The notes beneath the pieces were generated by a model. The model ran no database searches. It was not told where the DNA came from and saw only the letters and a list, made by a program, of their open reading frames with translations. A stretch of DNA of 64,000 nucleotides from Meloidogyne chitwoodi (lineage: Eukaryota > Nematoda > Chromadorea > Rhabditida > Meloidogynidae): contig JACZZP010000018.1 in the NCBI GenBank assembly GCA_015183035.1, forward strand, positions 682,001 through 746,000, read 5' to 3'. Made by a program: the position numbers and the translations under genes. Position 1 is the stretch's first letter, and each line of letters opens with the position of its first letter. Shown one piece after another: positions 23,541 to 39,258 of this stretch.

Positions 23541-23960
23541 AAAGTTTATGTTAGTTTGTTTTTCTGATTGTAGTGTGTTTAGTAGTTAGGTTCAAATATT
23601 CGTTGTGCTTTCTATAGTGTGTTTCGACAGTGAACTATTTCTCGTTTTATAACTATCTGCCTAAACCTGATCTCCGGAATTTATGAAATTTCTTCCGGTT
23701 TTTTGTGCAAGACATGGATATTTTATCAATCCCCAAGTCCGGAAATTTCCTAAAAACTCGTTTTTAGTAAGATTCTTAGAGTTTTAAGCCACTTCGGAAT
23801 CTATCAGTACCAAATATTTTATCTGTCGCTATTTTATTATCACGATGTTAGTTTTAATTTCTTGTTTTTTCATTTATTTTCCAATTTTTCATTTATTTGA
23901 TGATAATATATTTTTATTATTTTTTTTTATTTTTTAGTCTATAACTATAATTATTAACTA
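23541..23960. other. Region between SL RNA gene and cullin gene
   Basis: About 420 bp, noticeably less AT-rich over 23560-23850, with paired words TCCGGAATTT, TCTTCCGG and GTCCGGAAATTT that could form small hairpins. No ORF. It may be a 5' untranslated leader or promoter of the cullin gene; a TTTTTTAG acceptor lies about 25 bp before the ATG. Confidence 0.35.
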
Positions 23961-27879
<3,919 letters not shown>

Positions 27880-28397
27880 ATTTTTTCTTAATAATACACC
27901 TAATGATTTTTATAGTGGCATTTTTAATTAATAAAATTTTAATGTTCCATTTATTTATTTTTAAAGAATTTCTTCTATTTATTTATCGAATATTTTTTGT
28001 ATTTATTTATGCACTGAATATTTTTGCGTTAAAATGGCCGTGCAACTACATTTCGATTAATAAAAAGGAATTAGAGAATATAAAGAAATAGTATAAGGTA
28101 AGACAATTAAGAAAATATAAATTTTCGATTTCTGGCTCTGAAATTTCTGCTTTTGCTTTTAGGATTATTCATTTTGTAAAATCTTTATTACAATGTCCTT
28201 GCTAAATTAATCTTTTTTTTTGCGAACAAAGATGTTTATTTTTTTACTTAACCTTAAGAAATAATTGCAGAGTGAATGATAAACCTCTAAATTAATGGCG
28301 AGATAGAAAAATAGAAAAGAGTCTGTTGAGTTATAAGTGTTTATTGAATGTTTTTTTTTCATTTTAGTTTTCCTTTTTAATGTAATATTTTTCAGAA
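27880..28397. other. Intergenic region between cullin and SWR1-type gene
   Basis: About 520 bp without a supported gene; A/T-rich, with AATAAA-type hexamers after the cullin stop. A TTTTTCAG acceptor at about 28388-28395, three bases before the ATG at 28398, is a good trans-splice acceptor for the downstream gene. Confidence 0.4.
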
Positions 28398-31300
28398 ATG
28401 GATAAAAATGAAAATTCTCAACCGAAATCTCAAATTAGTGAAGCATTAGTTCGCAGTTTTTTCTTTGATGCTTTATCATTACGTAATGTTTCTGAGTCTG
28501 ATGAATCGAGGTTTTTTAACTTACTTATTTTATGAGTTTTTTATTTTCAGTGTTCCTTCATCGTTAGAATCTTCTTCGCTTCAAAATCTTATTGCAGATG
28601 TGGGAAAGCAGTTCGTGCCTTATAGTTCATGTATCGATCAGTTGGAGTAAGTACTATATCAACTAATAACTAAAACTTTTATGTATGGTTCTGTTTTTTC
28701 GGGTTAACTTTTTAACATAAATTTATAAGATCTACGGATTTAGGGATTTTCTTACGATTTTAACGCCAACAGGGAATTTTCTCGTTATTTTTATAGTAAT
28801 TTATTCTGCTAAATTTATAATTTGCATTTAGTGAGCCATCAACATCAAGTGCCGTTACTGAACAACAAAATCTCTACAAGCCTATTCAAATTTTTATTGA
28901 TACCAACCATGTTTGATTATTAATTTTTAATAAATTGAATAATTTTATTTAAGGAAATTGATGTCGATCAGCCATCTACTAGTTCATCTTTGGATAGCTC
29001 TCAAATGGATTCACTTCAGGTCTTTATTAATAATAGGCTATCTATCAGCATTTTCTTGCATTAGTTAATTATTTTTAAAAGTTTTCAGTGAATATTATTA
29101 AAAATAATAAAAATTCCCCTTTCAAAATTTTCTGGGTCAATTCAATCTAACATTATAGAATACCTTAATTTAAGGATGCAAAAGTTTATGATAGAATACG
29201 AGAGTTGCGTGAAGCAGGTCTTTGGGAATCTACACGACTTCCAAAATGTATTGATCCTCCGAGAAGAAAAACACATTGGGATTTCTTTATGGAAGAGGTT
29301 TTATGGCTGGCAAATGATTTTTTGAATGAAAGGAAATTTAAACGACGATTGGCTAGCAAGGTTTATTATTATTTTTTTATAAATCTAAAATAAATTTAGT
29401 TTGCTTATAATGCAAAATCTTCTTGGCGTAAACTTAAAGATCTGAAAAGAGAAAAAGTGACAGCTCAGTTTGTAAGAGATGAGAAAGAGGCTAAACGAAT
29501 TTGTGGGTCAATAGCTCGAATGGTTCGCGAATTTTGGCAGAATGTGGACAAAGTTGTGGACTTTAGAGCAAATGTAATATTTTTTAATTTTTTTTTTTGG
29601 TTTATGGTTCTATTTATAATATTTAGGAGATTGTCGAATTAAAAAAGAGGAGAGCTCTTGATCAACATTTAAATTTTCTTGTCGGTGCTGCTGACAAAAT
29701 AACATCATTGATTCAAGGGAATTATGTTTCTTCATCAAATGGGCGTTCTTCTGTTCCTTCTACAAGTGCTAAAAGTTCGGATTTTGAAATGGACACTGAT
29801 AGTGATGATAATGAATCAACACTTGATGTTGAAGAAGCAGATGGATCAAAAGTAGCTGTTGAACAAGAATTGAATGAATTAAGCAAAGAGCAAGATTTGG
29901 ATATGGATCAATTACTTACATCGGTTAATTATTTATATAAATATTTTAAAAACAATAATTTTTAGTTACCAGAGGGCTATCTCGAATCCTTGGGCTATAC
30001 AGTTCCTAATAAAGATGTTACAAACAATTTTGATATTGATGAAAGTTTAAATGATGAACAAACACGAACAACCGTAGATTTAGAACAAGATGATGAAAGG
30101 ACAACTTCTTTCAATGAAAAACCAGATCTTTCAAATGTTGATTATACAAAATTAAATTCAGAAAATAGCGATGTTAGAAGACAACAACTTGATAATATTG
30201 CAGAAGCTGCTTTAGAATTTCAACCAAGAGGTTATACTTTGGAAACAACAGAGGTTTTTATTAATTTATTTAATTAAAAACATATATATTTTTAGGTTAA
30301 AACAGAAGTTCCATTTTTACTAACTGGTCAACTTAGAGAATATCAATTAGTTGGCTTGGATTGGTTAGTTACTTTATATGAAAAAAATCTTAATGGAATT
30401 CTTGCCGATGAAATGGGTCTTGGAAAAACAATACAAACAATTGCTTTACTTGCTCATCTTGCATGTTCTAGAGCAGTTTGGGGTCCTCATTTAATTATTG
30501 TACCGACTTCTGTTCTTTTAAATTGGGAAATTGAATTAAAGAAATGGTGTCCATCATTAAAAGTTTTGAATTATTTTGGTTCTGCAAAAGAACGAGCAGA
30601 AAAACGAAAGGTAAAAAATTTAAAATTTTAAAAGAGTTGGTGATTTAAATTAATTTTTTATTATTAAAACAGGGATGGTCAAAATCTAATGCATTTCACA
30701 TTTGTATAACCTCTTATAAACTTGTTACTCAAGATATTCGTGCATTTAAAAATAAGGCCTGGCAATATTTAATTTTAGACGAAGCACAAAATATTAAAAA
30801 CTTTCGTAGTCAACGTTGGCAATTATTAATTGGTTTACGTTCTCGTAGACGACTTTTATTAACTGGTTTTTATTTATTTTTTATTAAATTAAATTATTTT
30901 TCTTTTTAGGAACACCTTTACAAAATTCTTTAATGGAACTTTGGGCTTTACTTCACTTTTTAATGCCAAATGTTTTTTCATCACACGACGATTTTAAGGA
31001 ATGGTTTCATTGTCCTATAACTGGAATGGTTGAAGGAACTACAGAAGTTGATCAAGCACTTGTTCAGCGTCTTCATAAGGTTTTTACACAATTAATTATG
31101 ATTTTTTTAAACTTTTTTTACTAAAAATTAATATTTAAATTAATTTATTTTTACTCATTTTAAGATTCTTCGTCCATTTATACTTCGTCGACTTAAATCA
31201 GAGGTAGAAAAACAATTGCCAACTAAAACAGAAAGGGTTCTTCTCTGTCATTTATCAAAAAGACAGCGTTATTTATATAATGAATTTTTATCTAAAACAT

Positions 31301-34300
31301 CGTTAGTTTCTTTTTATTTTTCTTTAAATTTAAATATTTTATAGAACAGTTGAAAACCTCAAAACAGGCAATATGTTCTCAGTTTTAGGAATAATTATGC
31401 AATTACGTAAATGTTGTAATCATCCAAATCTTTTTGAACCTAGACCTGTTGTTTCTCCTCTTGTTATTCAATCAATTTCACCTCAATTTTCACCTCGAAT
31501 TTTTTCTATTGAAAAGAAATTTGATTCTTCAGAATTGCTTTATGGAAATTCTTTTTGTTCAGATTTTGTTTGGAAAACCTTTAAAAATCTTTTATTAAAT
31601 GAGAATTTGTGTAATTCAATTAATCAAAATGATTCTTTTATAAAACAAAATCTTCCTTATATTAATGGATTAAAATTTGTTGTTGATAATTCTGGAGGAC
31701 ATTTTTATAAATCAAAAACATTTAAAGAACAACAAATTGAAGATCAGACAATTTGCAATGGATTAGAAGAAGATAATAATGTTGAGGTTTTTTTTAATAT
31801 TTTTGAGTAAATTTATTTAAATTTTATGTTTTTTTTTGAGTTTTTTAAAAATTTGGTTAAAAATAAATTAATATAATTTTTAAAATATTTAATTTAAAAA
31901 TTTAGATTGAAGATTATCATCAAGTAATTAATAATAATAATACAAGAAAACGTAAATTAACTTTACAAGAATCAACAAGTATTGATTTGGTCAAAATTAA
32001 AGGAAATGATAATAATTCTAAAAATATTATTTTTAAATCTTCAATCAACAGATTAGAATTTATAAATAAAAAGAAAAATAATGAAAATAAACGTATTGGA
32101 ATTTGGTTAAGTAATTCTTTAAAGAATTTAACAAAGCCATTATTATCTACAGAATTAATTAATTTTGTTAAAATAATTCCAAATAATAATTTTGATATTG
32201 AAGAAAGTCCTTTAATAAAAACAACAAAATGTTCTTCTATTAATAAAAGTATTATTGATGAAATAAATGAAAAGATTTCTCAAAATATTCTCAATTGGAT
32301 TGAAAATTCATTAAACAGGTTTTGACATTTTTATTTTATTTGGGTTAATATTTTCTCTCATTTAATTGAGTTAAATAAAAAAAATAAAGTTAGTTATTAT
32401 TTGATATTTTAGTCAAACATTTGTAAAATATTCTTAAAAATTAAATTGTGTTAAATTTATTGTTTCTTTATTTTTTAATTTTAACCTCTCTCTCTTTTAT
32501 CATTGAATTCTTAAAAATAATAATTTATTTTTTAGTTTTGTTATTTGTGTTCAAAGGTTATTGGTTGATAAATGTTTTGAACCTTCTATTCGTGTTAATT
32601 TACAAACAGAGAATCTCCGTTTAATTACTCATAATATTTATTCTTCTCAAATTTCTATTGCACACAAAGCAGAATTGGCAGCAAAATTAGAATTTCCAGA
32701 ATTGCGGTTAATTGAATATGATTGTGGTAATTTTTAATATTTAAATAAATAAATAATTAATTAAATTTTAATTTAAAAAAAGGTAAACTTCAAATACTTG
32801 CAAGACTATTAGAACAATTATATGAAAATAAACATCGTTGTCTAATTTTTACACAAATGTCAAAAATGTTAGATATTCTCCAATCATTTTTGTCTTATCA
32901 TAATTATAATTATTTTCGTCTTGATGGTTCTACTCATATTGACCAAAGACAAGCAATGATGGAAAGATTTAATACTGATAATTCTATTTTTTGTTTTATT
33001 CTTTCTACAAGATCTGGTGGTATTGGGGTTAATTTAACTGGGGCAGATACTGTCATTTTTTATGATTCTGATTGGAATCCTGTTTGTTTTTTTTTATTTA
33101 ATTTTTTATTATTTTCTTATTTAATTTAACATTATTTAATTCTAAAAAAATAAATTATTATTATTTAAATTAAATTAATTTTATTTTTTTTACAGACAAT
33201 GGATGCTCAAGCACAAGATCGCTGCCACAGAGTATTTTTTAAAATTAAAAAAAACAATTTTAATTTAATTAATTTAATTAAAGATTGGACAAACAAGGAA
33301 TGTGACAATATATAGATTAATTAGTGAAAGAACAATTGAAGAAAATATTTTAACAAAATCTACACAAAAAAGGCGTTTAGGTGAAATGACAATAGATGAA
33401 GGAGAATTTACACCAGAATTTTTTAAATCAGCAAATAATTTAAGAGAATTATTTAATAATGAAGAAACAATTGTAAATATAATAAAAGATAATAAAATAT
33501 TAGATAAACAATCTTCTCAACAAAATTTAAAAAAAGAAATTGAATTGGCAATGACAAGTGTAGAAGATAGGCAAGATGTTTTAGATGCTAAAATTGCTAA
33601 AGAAGAAAATAATGTTGATATTATTGAATTTGATGAAAATACAAATAATTTAATAAATAATAATAATAATTGTTTTGAAAATATTGAAAGTCCTTCAGAG
33701 CAATATTTGGAATTAATTAATGAGGTTTTTTTATTTTTTTTATTTTTGGGGATTATTTAGTATTTTTTTTTAAATTAAATTTTTGGAAATATTTATTTGA
33801 GGTTTCCTTTTTTGTTTAAATTCCTCAAAATAATATAAATTAAAATGACTTTGGGAAAAGAATTGAATGTTTTGGGCAATTAAAACTGTCATTTCTTTCT
33901 CATTTTGGCATTTGAAAAAATTCAAGAAAAAATTGAAAACGAGTTAAAATTTTATTTATCCCGAGTTTTAATTAATTGGTCTTAAATAAATATTTAATTT
34001 TTAATTAAAATTTATTTTTCAGTTAAAACCAATTGAAAGATATGCAGTCAATTTTCTTACAAATGAATATAGACCTGCTTTAGATAAAGAATTTGAAGAA
34101 ACTGAGGTTTATTTTTTAATTAAATTAATATAATAATATTTTAAAATAATTTAGGCACTCATTCGTGCAAAACAAAAAGAATTTTTACAAAATAATGAAG
34201 CTCTTTCTGATATTTCTGATCAAAGTATTGATGAAACAAAACAACAAAAACATTTAAAAAATAATATAACTTATGATGCTGATGAATTAAATGAGGTATT

Positions 34301-34616
34301 ATTACAAAAAGAAAAGAGTAGTAGTAGTAGTAGTAGAGGTAGTGGAAATAGTAATAGTAGAGGTAATGACCAAATAAAAAATAAAATAATTTCTTCTTCT
34401 TCTTCAATAAAAAACATCAAAAAAGAAGAGAAAAAGAGTAGTAATAATAAAATAATTATTACTAAAAGGTATAATACAAGAAATTCCTCTTCTTCTTCCT
34501 CTACAACAACAAATCAGTCTAATAAAAATAATAAAGATTATTTTGCTATTCCTCAATTACCTCAATCTAGCAATGGATTTAATAATAATAAAAATAGTAG
34601 TAAAAAGAGGACATAA
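28398..34616 (+). CDS. ssl-1: SWR1/EP400-type remodeler, HSA-ATPase part
   Basis: Twenty exons give 1,493 codons. An HSA domain (about 150-200, [17 protein letters not shown]) precedes an acidic stretch and the SNF2 ATPase. ATPase motifs are DEMGLGKT (471-478), DEAQNIKN (574), [20 protein letters not shown], and after a long spacer [33 protein letters not shown] and QDRCHRIGQTRN. The DEAQ box and the split ATPase with a roughly 300-residue insertion are hallmarks of the SWR1/SRCAP/EP400 class, which exchanges H2A for H2A.Z; C. elegans has ssl-1. The last exon runs from 34155 into a Ser/Asn/Lys low-complexity tail ending at 34616. A phase-0 donor GAG|GTATTA at 34295/34296 could instead splice to 36713, where the missing C-terminal half of the family continues. 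Confidence 0.93.
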
Positions 34617-34785
34617 ATATATTAATTTTCCTCTTAAATGTGTTTATGATTTTGTAATATATTTACGAGTATTTCTTTTTTTTTATAATTTTTGGGTATT
34701 TTTAGATTTGCCTCTTTAAAAAAATAAATTTCTAAAAAATTTTTCCTGAAATACAAAAATTATGTATATTTTATACTACAAAATC

Positions 34786-35283
34786 TTTTTTAAAAAAAGA
34801 TTTTGTAGTTCCCTCTTTTGTTTAAGATTGTTGCGTTTCTTCTGAGCCTTCCTCGATAGTAACTTCTTTTGCCTTCTCAGACTTCTTTGGCATTTCGATG
34901 ACCGTAGCTTCGGGCTTCAGCTCATCCTCTGCAAATGGCTGGATGTCCACCACAGTTGTTGACTTCTTGCCATCCACTCCTGTCGTTGATTTCCCTTTAT
35001 CCACCACAGATTTGTCAGTGCCCAACACTGTTTTTGTCATTGGCGACTGCTCAATCAAGGTGACAGTAGCAGGAGGAGGCTTGTTCTGTAAAATAAATTA
35101 ATATTTGAATTATTAAAAAAAACTTTACGTTTTTACACTCGTCAAAAGTTCCAACAGCAGCAGGGCCCTTTTTCTTTACCTCAGCATCAAAGAGGGCACC
35201 TAAGTCCTTGTCTTCTGCTTGTTCAGGCTTCTTAACTTCTTTTCCATTATCTGTCTTCCTCATCCAGAACCATGTCGAAATGC
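34786..35283. repeat. Left arm of a 498-bp inverted repeat
   Basis: Reverse complement of 35415-35912, with the dyad centre near 35349. I checked both ends, the shared intron and the translated products and found no mismatch. Beyond 34786 the match stops abruptly. The arm carries two thirds of a small minus-strand gene. A short hairpin (ACTACAAAATCTTTTT with AAAAAGATTTTGTAGT) lies at its outer edge, 34776-34810. Confidence 0.9.
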
Positions 35284-35389
35284 TTCCAATGCCCAGGAGA
35301 ATTAAAGCAGCCAAAGCTCCAACAATATTCCAAGCAACCACAGAAAATAGCGAACCATTTTCAAGAAAATTATTAGAATGTGTAGTGTT
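34822..35389 (-). CDS. Single-pass membrane protein, 5'-incomplete
   Basis: Two minus-strand exons are visible: about 35389-35129 and 35085-34822, ending in TAA. The product has a short polar N-terminal part (NTTHSNNFLENGS, one N-glycosylation sequon), a hydrophobic segment VVAWNIVGALAALILLGIGS, then a long Lys/Glu/Thr-rich cytoplasmic tail (KKPEQAEDKDLGALFDAEVK ... EVTIEEGSEETQQS). No in-frame ATG precedes the membrane segment; an in-frame TAA lies just upstream and an AAAAG acceptor near 35390 suggests that a signal-peptide exon is missing. I recognise no family. It lies inside the interval that splits the SWR1-type gene, on the opposite strand, and shares most of its sequence with the plus-strand copy. 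Confidence 0.55.
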
Positions 35390-35876
35390 CTTTTATTTTT
35401 ACATTGTATTGGCGGCATTTCGACATGGTTCTGGATGAGGAAGACAGATAATGGAAAAGAAGTTAAGAAGCCTGAACAAGCAGAAGACAAGGACTTAGGT
35501 GCCCTCTTTGATGCTGAGGTAAAGAAAAAGGGCCCTGCTGCTGTTGGAACTTTTGACGAGTGTAAAAACGTAAAGTTTTTTTTAATAATTCAAATATTAA
35601 TTTATTTTACAGAACAAGCCTCCTCCTGCTACTGTCACCTTGATTGAGCAGTCGCCAATGACAAAAACAGTGTTGGGCACTGACAAATCTGTGGTGGATA
35701 AAGGGAAATCAACGACAGGAGTGGATGGCAAGAAGTCAACAACTGTGGTGGACATCCAGCCATTTGCAGAGGATGAGCTGAAGCCCGAAGCTACGGTCAT
35801 CGAAATGCCAAAGAAGTCTGAGAAGGCAAAAGAAGTTACTATCGAGGAAGGCTCAGAAGAAACGCAACAATCTTAA
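35378..35876 (+). pseudogene. Truncated inverted copy of the membrane-protein gene
   Basis: Plus-strand exons 35378-35569 and 35613-35876. From GISTWFWMRKTDNGKEVKKP onward the product and intron equal the minus-strand copy, but the upstream membrane segment is replaced by spacer-derived residues (MCSVLLFLHCIG). The copy therefore lacks the authentic 5' half and is probably non-functional, although the frame stays open to TAA. If the ATG at 35378 is used, a short hydrophobic leader would remain. Most likely a by-product of the inverted duplication. Confidence 0.55.
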
Positions 35877-35912
35877 ACAAAAGAGGGAACTACAAAATCT
35901 TTTTTTAAAAAA
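35415..35912. repeat. Right arm of the 498-bp inverted repeat
   Basis: Mirror copy of 34786-35283 across a 131-bp spacer (35284-35414). The identity includes non-coding intron bases, so the duplication is either very recent, maintained by gene conversion, or an assembly fold-back. Confidence 0.9.
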
Positions 35913-36540
35913 TATTATGTGAGGCAAATCTACACAAAAAATTTTATAAAATATATTTTTAGAAAAAATAATAATATTTTCTTTTTTGTTTTTGAATTAT
36001 ATTTATATGCTGCCTCTTCATCTCTCTCTCTCTCTCATCATTTTATTATTATTATTTTATATCACCTCTAATTATATCAAAAAAATTCTTTTTTTTTTAT
36101 TTTGCGTGAGTGTTTATTCTCATAAATTGTTGCAAGATTTTGCTCTTTTTGTATTTAAATTGAAGAGAAGAAAATAAAAATATTTTAATTTTTTGGAGCA
36201 ATTGTTTTCATCGCAAGGCCTTGCTCTTAAAAAAAATTATTAACTTTTTTTTGAAGCTGCTCCAAAATTTATATTTTTTAGATTTCTTTAAATATAAAAA
36301 GAGCAAGGTTTTTGCTTGATGTTGCGGAGGAATTTGTGGAGAGATTTTAAATATTTTAATTAATTATTTTTTAGGAATAAGATGATTGGAAATAATTTTA
36401 AGATAATATAACCCTCCTTTTAAATAATTATCAGATTATTTTTTAACAATTGATTTTTTTGGGATCTTTTTAAGTGAAAATGTTTTAATGAGTCTTTAGT
36501 TGAATTAAATTACTTTGGCCTTGTTAAAAGATTTATATGT
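35913..36540. other. Non-coding interval inside the split remodeler gene
   Basis: AT-rich DNA with a (TC)n run at 36019-36038. GAGCAA and CAAGGC words occur in direct and inverted order (36196-36310). No gene is supported. If the SWR1-type gene is continuous, this is intronic. Confidence 0.4.
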
Positions 36541-36554
36541 GAGAAAGTATGTTG

Positions 36555-36625
36555 TTGCCTTGTAGTTCAGTCGGTAGAGCGTTTGATTATATGTGAAGAT
36601 AGGCTCGGTTCGAACCTGCCCAGTT
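36555..36625 (+). repeat. tRNA-derived element (A and B boxes)
   Basis: An A box (TAGTTCAGTCGG, 36563-36574) and B box (GGTTCGAACCT, from 36607) are spaced as in a tRNA gene, and the D arm GTTC...GAGC pairs. The T stem has two mismatches and no acceptor stem closes, so this is a tRNA pseudogene or the head of a SINE, not a working tRNA. Confidence 0.5.
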
Positions 36626-36712
36626 TCTTAACTTTGTTTCTCACTTACTATACACTGATTTTTGTATTTTTGTTAATTATATTTAATATTTTTATAAATC
36701 AATATTTTTTAG

Positions 36713-39258
36713 TTACCATTCTTCACTTCTTTGGATATGCCTTTCGAGGAAATCCCGGTATTTAAATATTAAATACAAATTTATTTTTAAAATTATTTTA
36801 AGACTTGGATGCCTCCATCACCTCCAAATTCAATAGATTTTGAAGATAAAATTGAAGAAATTTGGCATTTTCCTTTTGAAAATTCTTTTTTCTATGAATC
36901 TAATCAAATGCCAGAAGAATTGCTTCCTCAATTACCTCCACTTGTTTCTATCAATGAAATACCCCCAAGAATTGAAGTTCGAAGAAAACAAAAAATGTCA
37001 ACTTTACCCAATGATTTATTATTACCTTTATCTCCATTTGATAGTTTATCTTCATTTTCAATTCCAAAACAAAGGAAAAGGACAGGTTCTGCTACTTCTA
37101 GAGGATCTACTACAAGTGGAAGAAGATCACGTTTAGGTTGGTTTCAAGGGTGATATTTTACTTAATTTTGGGGGGACAATTTACCTAATTTTAAGAATAT
37201 ATTTATTGATAAATGTTAATATTCTTTTTGATTAAAATTAACCTAAAAATGATGAAAAATATATAGAATATTTAGAATAAGTTTAAAGCATTTTTCTCTC
37301 TATTATTGTCTTCTTTCTTTTTTATTAAAAAAATATTATTTAATAGAGAAACAAAAAGGATTACTTTCAATTTCAACAATAACAACAACATCTACTACAA
37401 CAATATCTTCAACAACAACGTTATTACTTTCACCTCCTAATACTCCATTATTATCAAATAATCAAGGAAATACATTAATAGAATCTTCTCAATTAACTTC
37501 TAATATTTCTGCAATAAGAGAAGAGAAATTGCCAATAATACAATCTTCTAGTTGTGGTAGTATTATTGGAACTAGAATACAACCAAAATCTTCAAGATCT
37601 TCAGTTACTATACCTGGAACAATTCCTTCATCTTCTTTAAGTTCACTTGATGGTATTTTCTTTAAAATTAAATTAATTTTAATAAAATTATTTATTTATT
37701 TTTTAATATATTTGATTGAGAATGTTTAATGCTATAGCATTTAAATTGCTTAGATAAGGGGTTTAAGGTCGATTGATTAAGAGAAGAAGTGTTGTGTAGT
37801 GTTGGTGGTCTAGTCGGTAGTGCGTCCGATTATGAGTGAGCGAAAGAAAAGAGAGGCCGAAAGTTCGATGCTTGACGATGGCAATACTTCTACAGTATAC
37901 TTCTTTTCTCTCATTTTGCTAATGTGGTCCTCTATTTAATAATTGGAGAATTTAATTATTTCTCTTTCAAAATTTATTCTCCTTTGATTGCCCCTACGGA
38001 ACCACATTCCCTTCCTTCTCCTTTTCAAATAGAAAATTCTTTTCTAATTTTAAAAGACATAATTTAATTTTTTGGATATTTATTAAAATAAATAATATTT
38101 TTAGAATCAATTGAATCAACAGTCAGGAAAAGTCGCAAACAAATTGGACATGGTCCTATCTCTCGTTATATGTTTGTTTAAATTAATTAAACTTAACTAA
38201 AAAATTAAATTATTTAGAAGCAGAAATAATGGACAGATTCCTCAAAAATGGGAAGATAAACTTTCTTCAGATTCTTCACGTTCTGTCTTTCGCTTAGTTT
38301 GTCCAGAATGGCGTACAAATCCAGGACTTTTGAATTTACCTTTATCTTTAGAAGAAAATGATTATGAAGGTCCTATTTGGAGTGCTAATGAAGATATTCG
38401 ACTTTTAAAGGTTTTTTCTTTAATTTATTAAAAATAATATATTTATAAAAAAGGCATTAACTTCCAAACATGGAATGAGTACTTATACAATGCCAACAAC
38501 GCAAAATGTTGTTATTTCATCAGGATTTCAACCAAATTGGGATTTTGTGGCACAATATGTTAATATTTGCTCTGATCATTATAGGTTTTTATTTTTAAAT
38601 TTAGGGGAATATTAATAAATAATAATTTACATAAATTCTTTTTTTTCAGATCTCCTCGTCAATGTGCTCTTCGCTATCAAAATAGTGTTTTACATTGCGA
38701 TGAATTGTCATCCTCTTCGGAGAGAGGTTTATAAATTTATTATTTTTACATTATACTAGAATTATCTTTTAATATTAAAATAAGAGATTAATTTAATTAG
38801 AATTTAGTAAATTAATTTCTTAAAATGAAAGAAATTAAATTTGTTTAAATTTTTATTTTTTAGCCCCAACAACATCAATATCTTCTTCTTCTAATACTTC
38901 ACGTCGTCGTCATTTATCTTCATCTTCAACTAATAATAATAATCTTCCTTTACATTCTGTCATTGTGGATAACAATTTTTGTAAATTGGATACAACAAAT
39001 TCTGTTAGAAGAAAAGCTGGTTTATTAACTGAAATAGCAAAACAAAACAAATTAAAAAAATATCCAGAACAACAAAAACATTTATCACAACATCAACTTT
39101 TATGTTTAACAGGAAGATTACCTCAACAACAAGAACAACGTTTAAACGAATTAGGAGCTAAATATACAAATGTTGTTAGACCTTTAGATATTTTAAATAT
39201 TAAATTTATTAAATTAAATATTTCTGGAAATGTTTTGAATGAAGATAATAATACCTGA
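36713..39258 (+). CDS. ssl-1: SWR1/EP400-type remodeler, C-terminal SANT part
   Basis: Eight exons (36713-36757, 36803-37136, 37347-37652, 38105-38171, 38218-38410, 38454-38584, 38650-38726, 38864-39258) join in frame to 515 codons. The first reads LPFFTSLDMPFEEIP, then TWMPPSPPN, the conserved post-ATPase motif of the SWR1/SRCAP/EP400 class. A Ser/Thr-rich linker follows. The SANT/Myb-like domain reads PIWSANEDIRLLKAL, FQPNWDFVAQYVNICSDHYR and SPRQCALRYQN, close to the EP400 SANT. There is no initiator Met at the first acceptor, and phase 0 matches the donor at 34295, so this is best read as the 3' half of the gene starting at 28398. Joined, the protein would have about 1,902 residues. A trans-spliced separate transcript starting at the Met in LDMPF is an alternative. 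Confidence 0.8.
37795..37885 (+). repeat. Second tRNA-derived element, intronic
   Basis: Within intron 37653-38104 of the remodeler. The A box TGGTCTAGTCGG (37806-37817) and a B box-like GTTCGATGC (37863-37871) are present. AGTCGGTAG and CGATTAT(A/G) words are shared with the element at 36555, so the two appear related. It has no complete cloverleaf. Confidence 0.4.

Noticed and set aside
34159..34407. Minus-strand Tyr/Phe-rich open frame
   Set aside because: Antisense shadow of the AGT/AAT-rich tail of the remodeler exon.
35208..35490. Open frames antisense to the two membrane-protein copies
   Set aside because: They are mirror images of each other created by the inverted repeat and run opposite to the spliced coding frame.
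36555..36625. Functional tRNA gene
   Set aside because: The T stem has two mismatches and the acceptor arms do not pair.
36840..37136. Second plus-strand frame over the remodeler C-terminal exon
   Set aside because: The alternative frame has no conserved motif, whereas the other frame gives the family motif TWMPPSPP and joins in phase to its neighbours.
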